From: Deltaproteobacteria bacterium
Lineage (GTDB): Bacteria; Myxococcota_A; Polyangia; Polyangiales; Polyangiaceae
Assembly (NCBI GenBank): GCA_016209145.1
Contig: JACQWT010000219.1
Coordinates: forward strand, 1 to 33,636
Length of the DNA stretch: 33,636 bases
Direction: 5' to 3'
Of this stretch, positions 8,782-16,562 are shown one piece after another (the stretch's first letter is position 1; each line of letters opens with the position of its first letter). The translations under genes and the position numbers were made by a program. The notes beneath the pieces are model-generated. The model was not told the origin of the DNA and made no database searches. It saw only the letters and a program-made list of their open reading frames with translations.

Positions 8782-9230
8782 GATCCGAAGAAGTTCAGCG
8801 CCTTGTCGAGGTCCGCCCGGTAGCTCGCGGCGTCGTCGCCGAACTGGCGCTCCACTTGGCGCTTGTCCGGATCGATGACGAAGGTGCTGCGCTTGCCAAA
8901 GCGCTTGTTGAAGCTCACGAGAAACGCGCGCCCCGCGCTGTCGCGCATGCGCACCTGCGCGAGCTCGTCCTGCCCGGACTGCGAGAAGCTCGCGCCGCAC
9001 TGCGGGCAAGAGAACTCGATCTTGGCGCCCTCGCGCAGCACGACGCCCGTGGCCGTGAGCCCCTCGTACACGCCGAGGCCGGAGGAGACGAACACGTCCG
9101 TCGTGACGGAGAAGCACGGCGCCTCCAGCTCGCCCCGCATCTGGATGATCGGCCCCCGGCCGGGGTTGAGCTCGGCGTCGCAGTGGGGACAGGTGAAGCG
9201 GTCGTAGGAAGCCTCGCGGCCCTCGCTCAT
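8778..9230 (-). CDS. Two-knuckle zinc-ribbon-like protein, unknown function
   Basis: 150 residues. Two CPXC knuckles, CPHC (Cys 14/17) and CPQC (Cys 75/78), probably bind one zinc in a ribbon; Cys 39 is extra. Between and after them the sequence is mostly beta-type, ending DLDKALNFFGS. It is the first gene of the minus-strand oxidoreductase operon and overlaps the ATPase start by four bases. The CPXC pair recalls CpXC-domain proteins, but I cannot assign it firmly. A metallochaperone or scaffold role beside the ATPase is possible. Confidence 0.65.
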   Translation of the reverse strand: MSEGREASYDRFTCPHCDAELNPGRGPIIQMRGELEAPCFSVTTDVFVSSGLGVYEGLTATGVVLREGAKIEFSCPQCGASFSQSGQDELAQVRMRDSAGRAFLVSFNKRFGKRSTFVIDPDKRQVERQFGDDAASYRADLDKALNFFGS

Positions 9231-9317
9231 GGCTCACCTCCGTGCCCGGTTTCTATGGGCCTTCTGGGCCCGGGCGACAAGAGGGCCGCCGCCGGCCCTT
9301 GACTTCTGCTAGCTCGG

Positions 9318-9361
9318 TGATATCATATTAGTATTGACCACCAGACCCAGCCGGTGGTCAA
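9318..9361. promoter_or_regulatory. AT-rich palindrome cluster, probable operator
   Basis: TGATATCA (9318-9325) is a perfect 8-bp palindrome. TTGACCACC (9334-9342) and GGTGGTCAA (9353-9361) are perfect 9-bp inverted arms around a 10-base loop. The stretch is markedly AT-rich for this window and lies between the divergent zinc-ribbon operon and the ribbon-helix-helix gene. An operator bound by that regulator, controlling one or both directions, is a reasonable inference; a clear -35/-10 pair was not found. Confidence 0.5.
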
Positions 9362-9389
9362 CACCGGCACCCTCTACCGCTAGCCGACG

Positions 9390-9590
9390 ATGCCCGAGCG
9401 AAAGCCGTTCCTCTTGCGCCTCGCGCCAGACATGCACGAGGCGCTGGCCCGTTGGGCGGCCGACGAGCTTCGGAGCCTCAACGGCCAGATCGAGTTCCTG
9501 CTGCGCGAGGCACTGCGCCGGGCCGGGCGCCTGCCGGCCCCATCGCGCCCCGGCGGTGCGGAGCCCGGCAAGCGGCAGCGGCCGGGGTAG
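9390..9590 (+). CDS. Arc-family ribbon-helix-helix DNA-binding protein
   Basis: 66 residues. KPFLLRLAPDMHEALARWAADELRSLNGQIEFLLREALRRAG (~5-46) is the Arc/MetJ-type fold: a short beta strand followed by two helices that dimerise and read DNA. The C-terminal ~20 residues are Pro/Gly/Arg-rich and probably disordered. The paired palindromes just upstream are likely autoregulatory sites. It is convergent with, and 20 bases from, the RES toxin gene, but no partner toxin is encoded beside it on its own strand. Confidence 0.8.
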   Translation: MPERKPFLLRLAPDMHEALARWAADELRSLNGQIEFLLREALRRAGRLPAPSRPGGAEPGKRQRPG

Positions 9591-9610
9591 TCGACAAGCT
9601 CGCCGCGGGG

Positions 9611-10075
9611 CTACTTCCACATCCGCGGGTCGAACGCGAACGGCTCGGGCGCACCGATCGCGAGCTTGCGGAAGTCCGGGTGGGCGGGGTTGACCAGGTA
9701 GTTGCTCTCGGCGGGCACGATCACGGAAGGGACGCGGAGCACGGCGGTCGCGGCGGCGCGGATCCAGCGCGTGCCCAGATCCTTGGTCTCGTCCGGGGGC
9801 GGCTCGGCGCGCCAGAGGCGCGGCAACGCGGCCAGCGCCACCTCGCGCACGCGCACGCCGCGTGGGATCTCCACGCGCAGCGCCACGAAGCGCAGCCCGG
9901 CCGCATACGCCCCGAGGTGCACGAAGTATTCGAGGGCCGCCAGCGCCAGGCTGCCGCCGAGGTACACCACCGGCGTGCCGCGGTGGTTCCAGCGGCCGCC
10001 GTAGAGCCGTGCGCCCTCGCCGCTGAAGGCGTCCGCCGCATGGCGGGCCTTCACGATCCGCCAAGCGGTGATCAC
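9611..10075 (-). CDS. RES-domain toxin
   Basis: 154 residues from a GTG at 10075 that overlaps the antitoxin stop (GTGA). The RES-fold features are visible: GARLYGGRWNHRGTPVVYLGGSLALAALE carries the Arg, Tyr and Glu positions, and SVIVPAESNYLVNP carries the Ser. Characterised RES toxins (MbcT, ParT) consume NAD+ or ADP-ribosylate targets. Size and gene order (antitoxin first) fit type II Xre-RES systems. Confidence 0.88.
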   Translation of the reverse strand: MITAWRIVKARHAADAFSGEGARLYGGRWNHRGTPVVYLGGSLALAALEYFVHLGAYAAGLRFVALRVEIPRGVRVREVALAALPRLWRAEPPPDETKDLGTRWIRAAATAVLRVPSVIVPAESNYLVNPAHPDFRKLAIGAPEPFAFDPRMWK

Positions 10076-10509
10076 GAGAAGACGCCGTGCTCGATGCGCC
10101 CGAGCAGATCCTCCACCTCGCGCGCCCCCGCCACCGTGGTCAGCAGCGCCAGTGGCGTGCGGTGGCCGAGCCCCGGCTGCGTCGTGCGCAGCCATTCCCG
10201 CGCCCGGTCCGCGTCCTCAAGCACCACGATGGCGAACGCGTAGATGCGCGCCAGCCGGTAGAGGCGGTCGCTCGCCATGGGCCCGAGGGCTCGTGCCGGC
10301 GCGCCGCGGTGCCGGCTCACGGTCTTCGGGCTCACGCCTAGGGCGGCTGCCACCTCGGTGTCGGCGAGGCGCAGAGCCGCCTTCACGCGATCGAGCGCCG
10401 CCACCGGCAGCCCGCGCGCCACGCTGTCGGCGAGCCGCAGCCGGCCGCGCCCGCGCCGCCCCAGCACCCCGGGTCCGCCCAGCGCCGCCACGATCTCCTG
10501 GTCGCCCAT
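10072..10509 (-). CDS. Xre/MbcA/ParS-family antitoxin
   Basis: 145 residues. The middle (LADTEVAAALGVSPKTVSRHRGA) is a helix-turn-helix. The C-terminal half (LARIYAFAIVVLEDADRAREWLRTTQPGLGHRTPLALL) is the MbcA/ParS toxin-binding domain (DUF2384 type). The ATG at 10509 is preferred because AGAGG lies five bases before it. An upstream ATG at 10533 has no such site and lies inside the 13-bp palindrome. It would neutralise the RES toxin and repress the operon. Confidence 0.87.
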   Translation of the reverse strand: MGDQEIVAALGGPGVLGRRGRGRLRLADSVARGLPVAALDRVKAALRLADTEVAAALGVSPKTVSRHRGAPARALGPMASDRLYRLARIYAFAIVVLEDADRAREWLRTTQPGLGHRTPLALLTTVAGAREVEDLLGRIEHGVFS

Positions 10510-10529
10510 GAGTGCCTCTGGTCTTCTGT

Positions 10530-10542
10530 CCATAGTCTATGG
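10530..10542. promoter_or_regulatory. 13-bp palindrome, probable antitoxin operator
   Basis: CCATAG-T-CTATGG is perfectly symmetric and sits 21-33 bases upstream of the chosen antitoxin start, in an AT-rich patch. The position suits an operator over the promoter of the Xre-RES operon. The function is inferred. Confidence 0.55.
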
Positions 10543-10544
10543 GA

Positions 10545-11510
10545 CTACTGGCCAGATGTCGAGCGGAGACCGCGGCGCGCCCCGAACCTCCTGCGCGCCT
10601 CGTCGGCCAGGCTGGTCGGCGGGTAGTGAAAGGTCTCCTGCAGGCGCCGGTGGTCCGCGGCGGCCCCGGCCGCAACTTCCTCGGGGAAGCGCGCCAGCGC
10701 CAGCGGCAGCGAGACCGCGGCGGCGAGATACGGGCTGAACGGGCGCAGCAGGGCGTAGCCGAGCCGGAAGGGTAGCAGCGGCACGGCCCGCACCCGGATG
10801 GGGCGGCCGGTAGCCTCGGCGAGGATGCGCGCGGCCTCGGCAAAGGACAGCGCCCGGGGCCCGACGACGCGGAAGCGCTGCCGGCCCAGGTCGTCGCGCA
10901 GCGCGGCCTCAGCGCCGATGGCACCGACGTCCACGGCCGAGACGGTGGGCAGCGCCGGCGGGCCGCCGCCTGGAGCGATCAAGCGGTCGCCGCGCAGCAG
11001 CGAGAAGAACAGCTCCATCGACGGGCACAGACCGAGCACCGTCCAGTCGAGATCGGTGGCCACCAGCGCGTCCTCCACCTCCGCCTTGATGCGGCCGATC
11101 TCGGCCATCGCCCCTATCTCGGCGAAGGCCCCGGCGGCCCGAGGCCGGTCGTAGCCGGACAGGTACACGAGCCGCCTGACGCCGGCGGCGCGCGCCTGCT
11201 CGACGGCGCCGAGCACGCCGTCGCGCTCGATCTCCCGCAACCGGCGGTACTGGCCGCGTTGGAAGGCCGAGACGGCGACCACGACCGCTCGGACGCCGGC
11301 CACGGCACGGGCCAGCGCGGCGCGATCCTCCAGATCGCCCGGCACCGTCTCGGGGCCATCGCCCAGCGCCAGCCGCGCTCGAGCCGGATCGCGCGTGAGC
11401 ACACGGGCCGGCACGCCCTGTGCAACGAGCGCCGCGACGATGCGCCGCCCGTAGTGTCCCGTGCCGCCGAGCACGAGGACCGGTGCGACTGCGCCGCCGG
11501 CCGCGCTCAA
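10545..11510 (-). CDS. NAD(P)-binding NmrA/atypical SDR-like protein
   Basis: 321 residues from a TTG at 11510 that has GAAGG seven bases upstream; a GTG at 11594 would add 28 residues, so the start is uncertain. The N-terminus has the Rossmann motif VLVLGGTGHYGRRIV, which binds NAD(P). RLVYLSGYDRPRA holds a family position near the SDR active site, without the full YXXXK. The C-terminal ~70 residues are hydrophobic (LLPFRLGYALLRPFSPYLAAAV) and may touch the membrane. Proteins of this type act as redox sensors, quinone reductases or sugar-nucleotide epimerases; the substrate is unknown. Confidence 0.75.
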   Translation of the reverse strand: MSAAGGAVAPVLVLGGTGHYGRRIVAALVAQGVPARVLTRDPARARLALGDGPETVPGDLEDRAALARAVAGVRAVVVAVSAFQRGQYRRLREIERDGVLGAVEQARAAGVRRLVYLSGYDRPRAAGAFAEIGAMAEIGRIKAEVEDALVATDLDWTVLGLCPSMELFFSLLRGDRLIAPGGGPPALPTVSAVDVGAIGAEAALRDDLGRQRFRVVGPRALSFAEAARILAEATGRPIRVRAVPLLPFRLGYALLRPFSPYLAAAVSLPLALARFPEEVAAGAAADHRRLQETFHYPPTSLADEARRRFGARRGLRSTSGQ

Positions 11511-11689
11511 GGGCCAGCCTTCGAGCGCCCGCCCGATCTTGGCGACCCGTCCCGCTTCGCCGTAGCCGTGCGTTTGCCGTAAGCCATGGTGCACCTCGCC
11601 GTGTCGCTGCGCCGCGTCCGTGGGGCGGGAGCTCGGAACATATCGCGCGGCGGCGGGGCGGGCAAGCGGCGACCCGGGGGGTTCACGAG

Positions 11690-11739
11690 GGGCATAGGCT
11701 CCAAGCGGGCAATCGCCCGGCGGCCGAGGCGCCGCGCCG
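11690..11739. repeat. Family-1 element, half copy
   Basis: About 50 bases beginning GGGCATAGG match the reverse complement of the right end of copy 3 (33165-33215) with few changes: GGGCATAGGC, AAGCGGGCAATC and CGGCGGCCGAGGCGCCGCGC are shared. The match stops at the point where the inner stem would begin. It lies upstream of the Ser/Thr kinase. The rest of 11511-11774 holds no recognisable gene. Confidence 0.7.
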
Positions 11740-11760
11740 CCCGTACCCGACCGACGCTGG

Positions 11761-11766
11761 TATGCT
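11761..11766 (+). promoter_or_regulatory. Candidate -10 box for a leaderless kinase transcript
   Basis: TATGCT lies eight bases before the kinase ATG, with no Shine-Dalgarno in between. bioA has the same arrangement (TACGCT, eight bases, ATG). A transcript starting at or next to the ATG would explain the missing ribosome site. No convincing -35 element is seen. Confidence 0.35.
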
Positions 11767-11774
11767 CGCCGCCC

Positions 11775-13427
11775 ATGACGACCCCACCGTCTCGCCACCG
11801 CCTGTGGTCGCGGCTGGCCGCGCCGAGCGACTCGCCGTCGCTGATCGCCGATGCGCGCGCGCTCCTGCAGCGGCGGGTGGCGTTCTACTTCCAGGTCCAG
11901 GCTGTGCTGAGCGGCGCTGCCTATCTGCTGTACGTGGCGCGCGCAACGCTCGATCCGAAGCTGGGCATCGGCGCTCTGTTCGCGGCCGATCCGGGGCAGG
12001 TCATCGGCCACGGGGCCTTCGTGGTGCTCTTCGCCGTCGCGTGGCACCACTGCGGGCAGAGGCTGCGGAGCGCCGGCAGGCTGCACCTGCTCGAGGGCAC
12101 GGGCACGGTACTGATCTGCTGGGCCTTCGGGCTGGTGCTCGTCGCGCCGCCGGTGGCGGCCGCGGTGGCGCGGGGATCGAGCCAGCTCTGGCAGATGTTC
12201 CTGCTCGTGGCCGTCACCCTGGTCGTCCGCGCGGCGCTGGTGCCGAGCCGCACCAGCCGCACCATCGTGGTGGGCGTAGTCTCCATGCTGCCGCTGCTGC
12301 TGGCGGTCCAGCGGGCTCTGACCACCTACGTCGGCCGCCCGCTGTGGTCGGCGCCCGGCGAGACGGTCTGGATGGTGGCGGGCTGGGCGATGAGCTTCGT
12401 GGCGGTCTCGGCGGTGATCTCGCGCACCATCTACGGCCTGCAGGCGCGCGTGCGCGATGTCATGCAGCTCGGCCAGTACACCCTGCTCGAGAAGCTGGGC
12501 GAGGGCGGCATGGGCACCGTCTACCGGGCGCGGCACGCGATGATGCGCCGGCCGACCGCGGTCAAGCTGCTACCGCCGGAGCGGGCCGGCGAGGCGAGCG
12601 TCGCGCGCTTCGAGCGGGAGGTGCAGCTTACCGCGGAGCTGACCCACCCCAACACCATCACGATCTACGACTACGGGCGCACGCCGGACGGCGTCTTCTA
12701 CTACGCCATGGAGCTGCTCGACGGTGCGGATCTCGAGGACGTGGTCGAGGCGAGCGGGCCCCAGTCGGCCGGCCGGGTCCTGCGGGTGCTCACGATGGTT
12801 GCCGGCGCCCTGGCCGAGGCCCACGAGGTGGGCCTCATCCATCGCGACATCAAGCCGGCCAACATCATCCTGTGCCGGCAGGGCGGCGAGCTCGACGTGG
12901 CCAAGGTGCTCGACTTCGGCCTGGTCAAGAGCGTGGGCGAGCCGCAGGACGCGCGGCTCACCCAGGAGGGCATGGTCACGGGCACGCCGCTGTACTTGGC
13001 GCCCGAGGCGCTGGTCAGCCCCGACGAGGTCGATGCCCGCAGCGATCTGTACTCGCTCGGCGCCGTGGCCTACTTCCTCGTCACCGGCCAGGACGTGTTC
13101 GAAGGCGACTCGGTGCTGGAGATCTGCAGCCATCACCTGCGCAGCGAGCCGGAGCCGCCCTCGGCGCGTCTGGGCCGCGCCGTGCCTGCCGACCTCGAGG
13201 CGCTGATCCTCGAATGCCTGCGCAAGCAGCCGGAGCAGCGTCCCCAGAGCGCGCGGGAGCTGCTGCGGCGGCTGGAGTCGTGCCAGGGATGCGGCGGCTG
13301 GGGCCGCGAGCAGGCTCGGGCCTGGTGGGACGAGCACGGCGCGGCGCTGGGCCGCGCCTCGGGCGCGCCCCGCCCGACCGAGCTCGCCGAGACCATCGCC
13401 GTGGATCTCGTCGGTCGGGCAGGCTGA
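11775..13427 (+). CDS. Membrane-anchored Ser/Thr protein kinase (N-terminal TM domain)
   Basis: 550 residues. The first ~230 carry about six hydrophobic segments (for example VAFYFQVQAVLSGAAYLLYVA and GTVLICWAFGLVLVAPPVAA). A complete Hanks-type kinase domain follows at ~235-510: glycine loop GEGGMG (242-247), catalytic Lys 264, HRDIKPANI (356-364), DFGL (380-383) and APE. All catalytic residues are present. The membrane part precedes the kinase, the reverse of PknB, and there are no PASTA repeats, so sensing would be by the membrane domain itself. The ATG at 11775 is chosen because the upstream in-frame extension runs through a repeat half copy and is not protein-like. Confidence 0.88.
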   Translation: MTTPPSRHRLWSRLAAPSDSPSLIADARALLQRRVAFYFQVQAVLSGAAYLLYVARATLDPKLGIGALFAADPGQVIGHGAFVVLFAVAWHHCGQRLRSAGRLHLLEGTGTVLICWAFGLVLVAPPVAAAVARGSSQLWQMFLLVAVTLVVRAALVPSRTSRTIVVGVVSMLPLLLAVQRALTTYVGRPLWSAPGETVWMVAGWAMSFVAVSAVISRTIYGLQARVRDVMQLGQYTLLEKLGEGGMGTVYRARHAMMRRPTAVKLLPPERAGEASVARFEREVQLTAELTHPNTITIYDYGRTPDGVFYYAMELLDGADLEDVVEASGPQSAGRVLRVLTMVAGALAEAHEVGLIHRDIKPANIILCRQGGELDVAKVLDFGLVKSVGEPQDARLTQEGMVTGTPLYLAPEALVSPDEVDARSDLYSLGAVAYFLVTGQDVFEGDSVLEICSHHLRSEPEPPSARLGRAVPADLEALILECLRKQPEQRPQSARELLRRLESCQGCGGWGREQARAWWDEHGAALGRASGAPRPTELAETIAVDLVGRAG

Positions 13428-13519
13428 CTGCGCCCGCCGACGTGCTCGAGGCGGCGCTCGCCGATCCGGGGTTCGCGGTCGGCCGCCCCGGCTTGTGCGG
13501 GCCCAATCGCTGCGCTACT

Positions 13520-13665
13520 CTACTACTTTCGAAAATCGTCGCGCCGCGCGAGGATTCCCTTCTGCCCGCTCCCGCTCCCGCTCCCGCTCCCGACTGCCGG
13601 CCCCGGGAGCGGGAGCGGGAGCGGGAGCGGGTCGGAGTGGGTTGCGGGCGCCAGCCCGCGCTATG
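13520..13665. repeat. Family-2 composite repeat, copy A, with 28-bp perfect hairpin
   Basis: It starts CTACTA, then AATCGTCGCGCCGCGCGAGG, and ends with the module GGGTTGCGGGCG...AGCCCGCGCTATG (13639-13665). The interior is a perfect inverted repeat of 28-base arms (13565-13592 and 13604-13631) made of a CCCGCT hexamer array facing its complement, with an 11-base loop. It fills most of the gap before the aminotransferase; 13428-13519 shows nothing else. It could act as a terminator-like hairpin, but no U-tract follows. Confidence 0.8.
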
Positions 13666-13694
13666 AGGGAGGGCCGCTCGCCACCGGAGACGCC

Positions 13695-14912
13695 ATGAGC
13701 CTGAGCCAAGTCGCACGAGATCTCGCCCCCTCCCCGACCCTTGCCCTGAACGAGCAGGCCCGCCTGCTGCGCTTGAAGGGCGAGCCGGTCATTCACCTGG
13801 GCGCCGGTGAGCCCAAGAACCGCGCCCCGGTCACCGCGCTGCTGGGCGCCGCCGCCGTGCTCAAGGAAGGCGACATCAAGTACACCCCGACCGAGGGCAT
13901 CCCCGAGCTGCGCAAGGCCGTCATCCGCTACACCGAGGAGAGCTACGGCCGCCTGGTCGCGCCCGAGAACGTCATCGTTTCGAACGGCGCGAAGCAGGCC
14001 CTGTGGAACCTGCTCTACACGATCCTCAATCCCCAGGACGAGGTCGTGATCCTCGCGCCCTACTGGGTGAGCTACCCCGAGATGGTCAGGATGATGTACG
14101 CCGTCCCGGTCATCGTCACGCCCGAGGACGGCACGTATCACCCGCGGATGCGGGACATCGAGCAGGTGGTCGGCTCCTACACCAAGGCGATCGTCGTCAA
14201 CAGCCCGAACAACCCCACGGGGCTGATGTACTCGCGCGAGCTCATCGCCGAGATCGTGGAGTTCTGCGAGAAGAAGGGGATCTGGCTCATCTCCGACGAC
14301 ATCTACCACAAGCTCCTCTTCGACGGCCGCTCCTGGCCGAGCCCCTATCAGTTCACGACCAAGCACCTGGAGGACAGCCGCGTCGTCTCCATCAACGGCG
14401 TCTCCAAGCTCTACGGCATGACCGGCTTCCGCATCGGCTGGGCGGTGGCCCCGCGCCAGTTGGTCGAGATCATGGCCAACGTGCAGGGGCAGACCACTTC
14501 CACCGCCAGCCTTGTCTTGCAGGCCGCGGCCGCGAGCGTCCTGCTCGGAGTGCAATCGCACATCGAGTCGCTGCGGCAGATGCTGGAGAACAACTGCCGC
14601 GTGATGCTCAACGAGCTCAAGACCTGCCGCGGCTTGAGGTGCGTGCCACCCGACGGCACCTTCTACCTGCTTTGTGACTTTCGCGCCTACGAGGCCGATT
14701 CGGTGAAGCTCTCCAAGCTCCTGCTCGACAAGGCACGCGTGGTCGCGGTGCCGGGCAAGGAGTTCGGCGTGGAGGGGCACCTGCGCCTGAGCTTCTGCGG
14801 CACGATCAAGGAGATCAAGGAGGGCATCGAGCGCATCAAGTGGGCGATCGATCCCGAGGCGCCGAACGAGATCTTCATCGGCGAGCGCAAGTTCGTGAGG
14901 GACTGGCTGTGA
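13695..14912 (+). CDS. Class I PLP aminotransferase (aspartate aminotransferase type)
   Basis: 405 residues; GGAG lies five bases before the ATG. Fold type I features: NSPNNPTG (~174-181), DDIYHKL and the PLP lysine at 238 in INGVSKLYGMTGFRIGW, with the phosphate-binding Arg after it. It belongs to the aspartate aminotransferase I-gamma type, interconverting aspartate and oxaloacetate with glutamate and 2-oxoglutarate. Its stop overlaps the PEP carboxykinase start (GTGA). The pair could turn aspartate into oxaloacetate and then PEP. Substrate preference is inferred from family and neighbour. Confidence 0.88.
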   Translation: MSLSQVARDLAPSPTLALNEQARLLRLKGEPVIHLGAGEPKNRAPVTALLGAAAVLKEGDIKYTPTEGIPELRKAVIRYTEESYGRLVAPENVIVSNGAKQALWNLLYTILNPQDEVVILAPYWVSYPEMVRMMYAVPVIVTPEDGTYHPRMRDIEQVVGSYTKAIVVNSPNNPTGLMYSRELIAEIVEFCEKKGIWLISDDIYHKLLFDGRSWPSPYQFTTKHLEDSRVVSINGVSKLYGMTGFRIGWAVAPRQLVEIMANVQGQTTSTASLVLQAAAASVLLGVQSHIESLRQMLENNCRVMLNELKTCRGLRCVPPDGTFYLLCDFRAYEADSVKLSKLLLDKARVVAVPGKEFGVEGHLRLSFCGTIKEIKEGIERIKWAIDPEAPNEIFIGERKFVRDWL

Positions 14913-16549
14913 ACAATATTCTTAACATCAAGACGCCGGCCGAGCCCATCGCCCAGGCGCTGAAGAGCGACTACGACCTGAAAGCAAGCGGCCTAAACAA
15001 CCTGCGCCAGGTGTACTGGAACCTCCCGCCCGAGGCGCTGTACGAGGAGATCGTGTTCCGCGGCGAAGGGCGCATCACCCGCCAGGGCGCGCTCGGCGTC
15101 TCGACCGGCAGCCACACCGCGCGCGCGGCACCCGACAAGTTCGTCGTCAAGGAGCCGAGCTCGGAGGAGCGCGTGTTCTGGGGCGAGTACAACCGCCCCT
15201 ATCCGCGCGAGAAGTTCGACGAGCTGTTCGCGCGCGTGAACGGCTACCTGCAGGGCCGCGACCTGTTCGTGCAGGACGCCTACGCCGGCGCCGACCCCGA
15301 GCACCGCGCGCCCGTGCGCATCGTGACAGAGCTCGCCTGGCAGAGCCTGTTCGCCCGCAACATGTTCATCCCGCCGACCAGCGCCGACGAGTACAAGCAG
15401 TTCGTACCGGAGTTTACCGTGGTGGCCACGCCGGGCTTCAAGGGGATCCGGCAGATCGACAACACGGCATCAAACACGTACATCGTGCTCAGCTTCGAGC
15501 ACAAGCTCGTGCTGATCGGCGTCTCCGAGTACGCGGGCGAGATCAAGAAGAGCATCTTCACCATCATGAACTACCTCCTGCCCCTGCGCGGCGTGCTCTC
15601 CATGCACTGCAGCGCCAACGTGGGCCACGGTGGTGACGCCGCCCTGTTCTTCGGCCTCTCGGGCACGGGAAAGACGACCCTCTCGGCCGATCCGCGGCGC
15701 GGGCTCATCGGCGACGACGAGCACGGCTGGAGCGACGAGGGGATCTTCAACATCGAGAACGGCTGCTACGCCAAGGTCATCCAGCTCTCGGCCACGGCCG
15801 AGCCGGAGATCTACGCGTGCACGCGGCGCTGGGGCACGATTCTCGAGAACGTCGTCTACGATCCGGTCACGCGCAACATCGATCTCGACGACGACCGGAT
15901 GACCGAGAACACGCGCGCCTCGTACCCGCTCTCGTTCATCGGCAACAGCCTGCCCGAGAAGCGCGCCGGGCACCCCAAGAACATCATCTTCCTCACCTGC
16001 GACGCCACCGGCGTCATGCCGCCCATCGCGCGGCTCACACCCGAGCAGGCCATGTACCACTTCATCTCCGGCTACACCTCGAAGGTGGCCGGCACCGAGG
16101 TGGGCCTGGGCCGCGAGCCGGAGCTGACCTTCTCGGTCTGCTTCGGCGCGCCCTTCATGGTGCACCGGCCCAGCGTCTACGCCGACCTGCTCAAGGCCAA
16201 GATGCTCCGGCACGGCGCCAGGGCCTGGCTCCTCAACACGGGCTGGGTCGGAGGCAAGTACGGCGTGGGCAAGCGCATCAGCATCCGCCACACGCGGCGC
16301 ATGCTCAACGCGGCGCTGGACGGCGAGCTCGAGGCCGTGCCCTACGCGCGCGATCCGGTCTTCGGTTTCATGACGCCCCGGCACTGCCCCGACGTGCCCG
16401 ACGCGGTGCTCGATCCGGGTAGTGCCTGGCCGAGCCGGGAGCGCTACGAGAGCGCCTACCGGCAGCTAGCCGCCCGCTTCATCGACAACTTCCGCAAGTA
16501 CGCCGACGTCGTCTCGCGCGAGGTGCGCGAGGCCGGGCCGCAGAAGTAG
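14909..16549 (+). CDS. pckA: Phosphoenolpyruvate carboxykinase (ATP)
   Basis: 546 residues from a GTG that overlaps the aminotransferase stop, with GAGG about eight bases upstream. Kinase-1a motif GLSGTGKTTLSADP (P-loop 249-256) and metal site LIGDDEHGWSDEG are intact; GVSTGSHTARAAPDKFVV and RNMFIPP are also family motifs. It is the ATP-dependent (not GTP) form. It decarboxylates and phosphorylates oxaloacetate to PEP in gluconeogenesis, or runs in reverse in anaerobes. Length is slightly over the common ~530. Confidence 0.95.
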   Translation: MNNILNIKTPAEPIAQALKSDYDLKASGLNNLRQVYWNLPPEALYEEIVFRGEGRITRQGALGVSTGSHTARAAPDKFVVKEPSSEERVFWGEYNRPYPREKFDELFARVNGYLQGRDLFVQDAYAGADPEHRAPVRIVTELAWQSLFARNMFIPPTSADEYKQFVPEFTVVATPGFKGIRQIDNTASNTYIVLSFEHKLVLIGVSEYAGEIKKSIFTIMNYLLPLRGVLSMHCSANVGHGGDAALFFGLSGTGKTTLSADPRRGLIGDDEHGWSDEGIFNIENGCYAKVIQLSATAEPEIYACTRRWGTILENVVYDPVTRNIDLDDDRMTENTRASYPLSFIGNSLPEKRAGHPKNIIFLTCDATGVMPPIARLTPEQAMYHFISGYTSKVAGTEVGLGREPELTFSVCFGAPFMVHRPSVYADLLKAKMLRHGARAWLLNTGWVGGKYGVGKRISIRHTRRMLNAALDGELEAVPYARDPVFGFMTPRHCPDVPDAVLDPGSAWPSRERYESAYRQLAARFIDNFRKYADVVSREVREAGPQK

Positions 16550-16562
16550 CGCCTCGTTGGAG

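Noticed and set aside
9334-9362. Sigma-70 promoter using TTGACC as -35
   Set aside because: No acceptable -10 hexamer lies 16-18 bases away on either strand; the element is better read as an inverted repeat.
11586-11774. N-terminal extension of the Ser/Thr kinase
   Set aside because: It translates a repeat half copy into a basic, low-complexity stretch; the ATG at 11775 gives a normal membrane-protein start.
13565-13631. CRISPR-like repeat array
   Set aside because: The units are contiguous hexamers without spacers, and the two arrays are inverted complements.
13639-13665. Integron attC-like site in the family-2 end module
   Set aside because: The GTTRRRY/RYYYAAC core pair of attC is not present, and no integrase or cassette array is seen.
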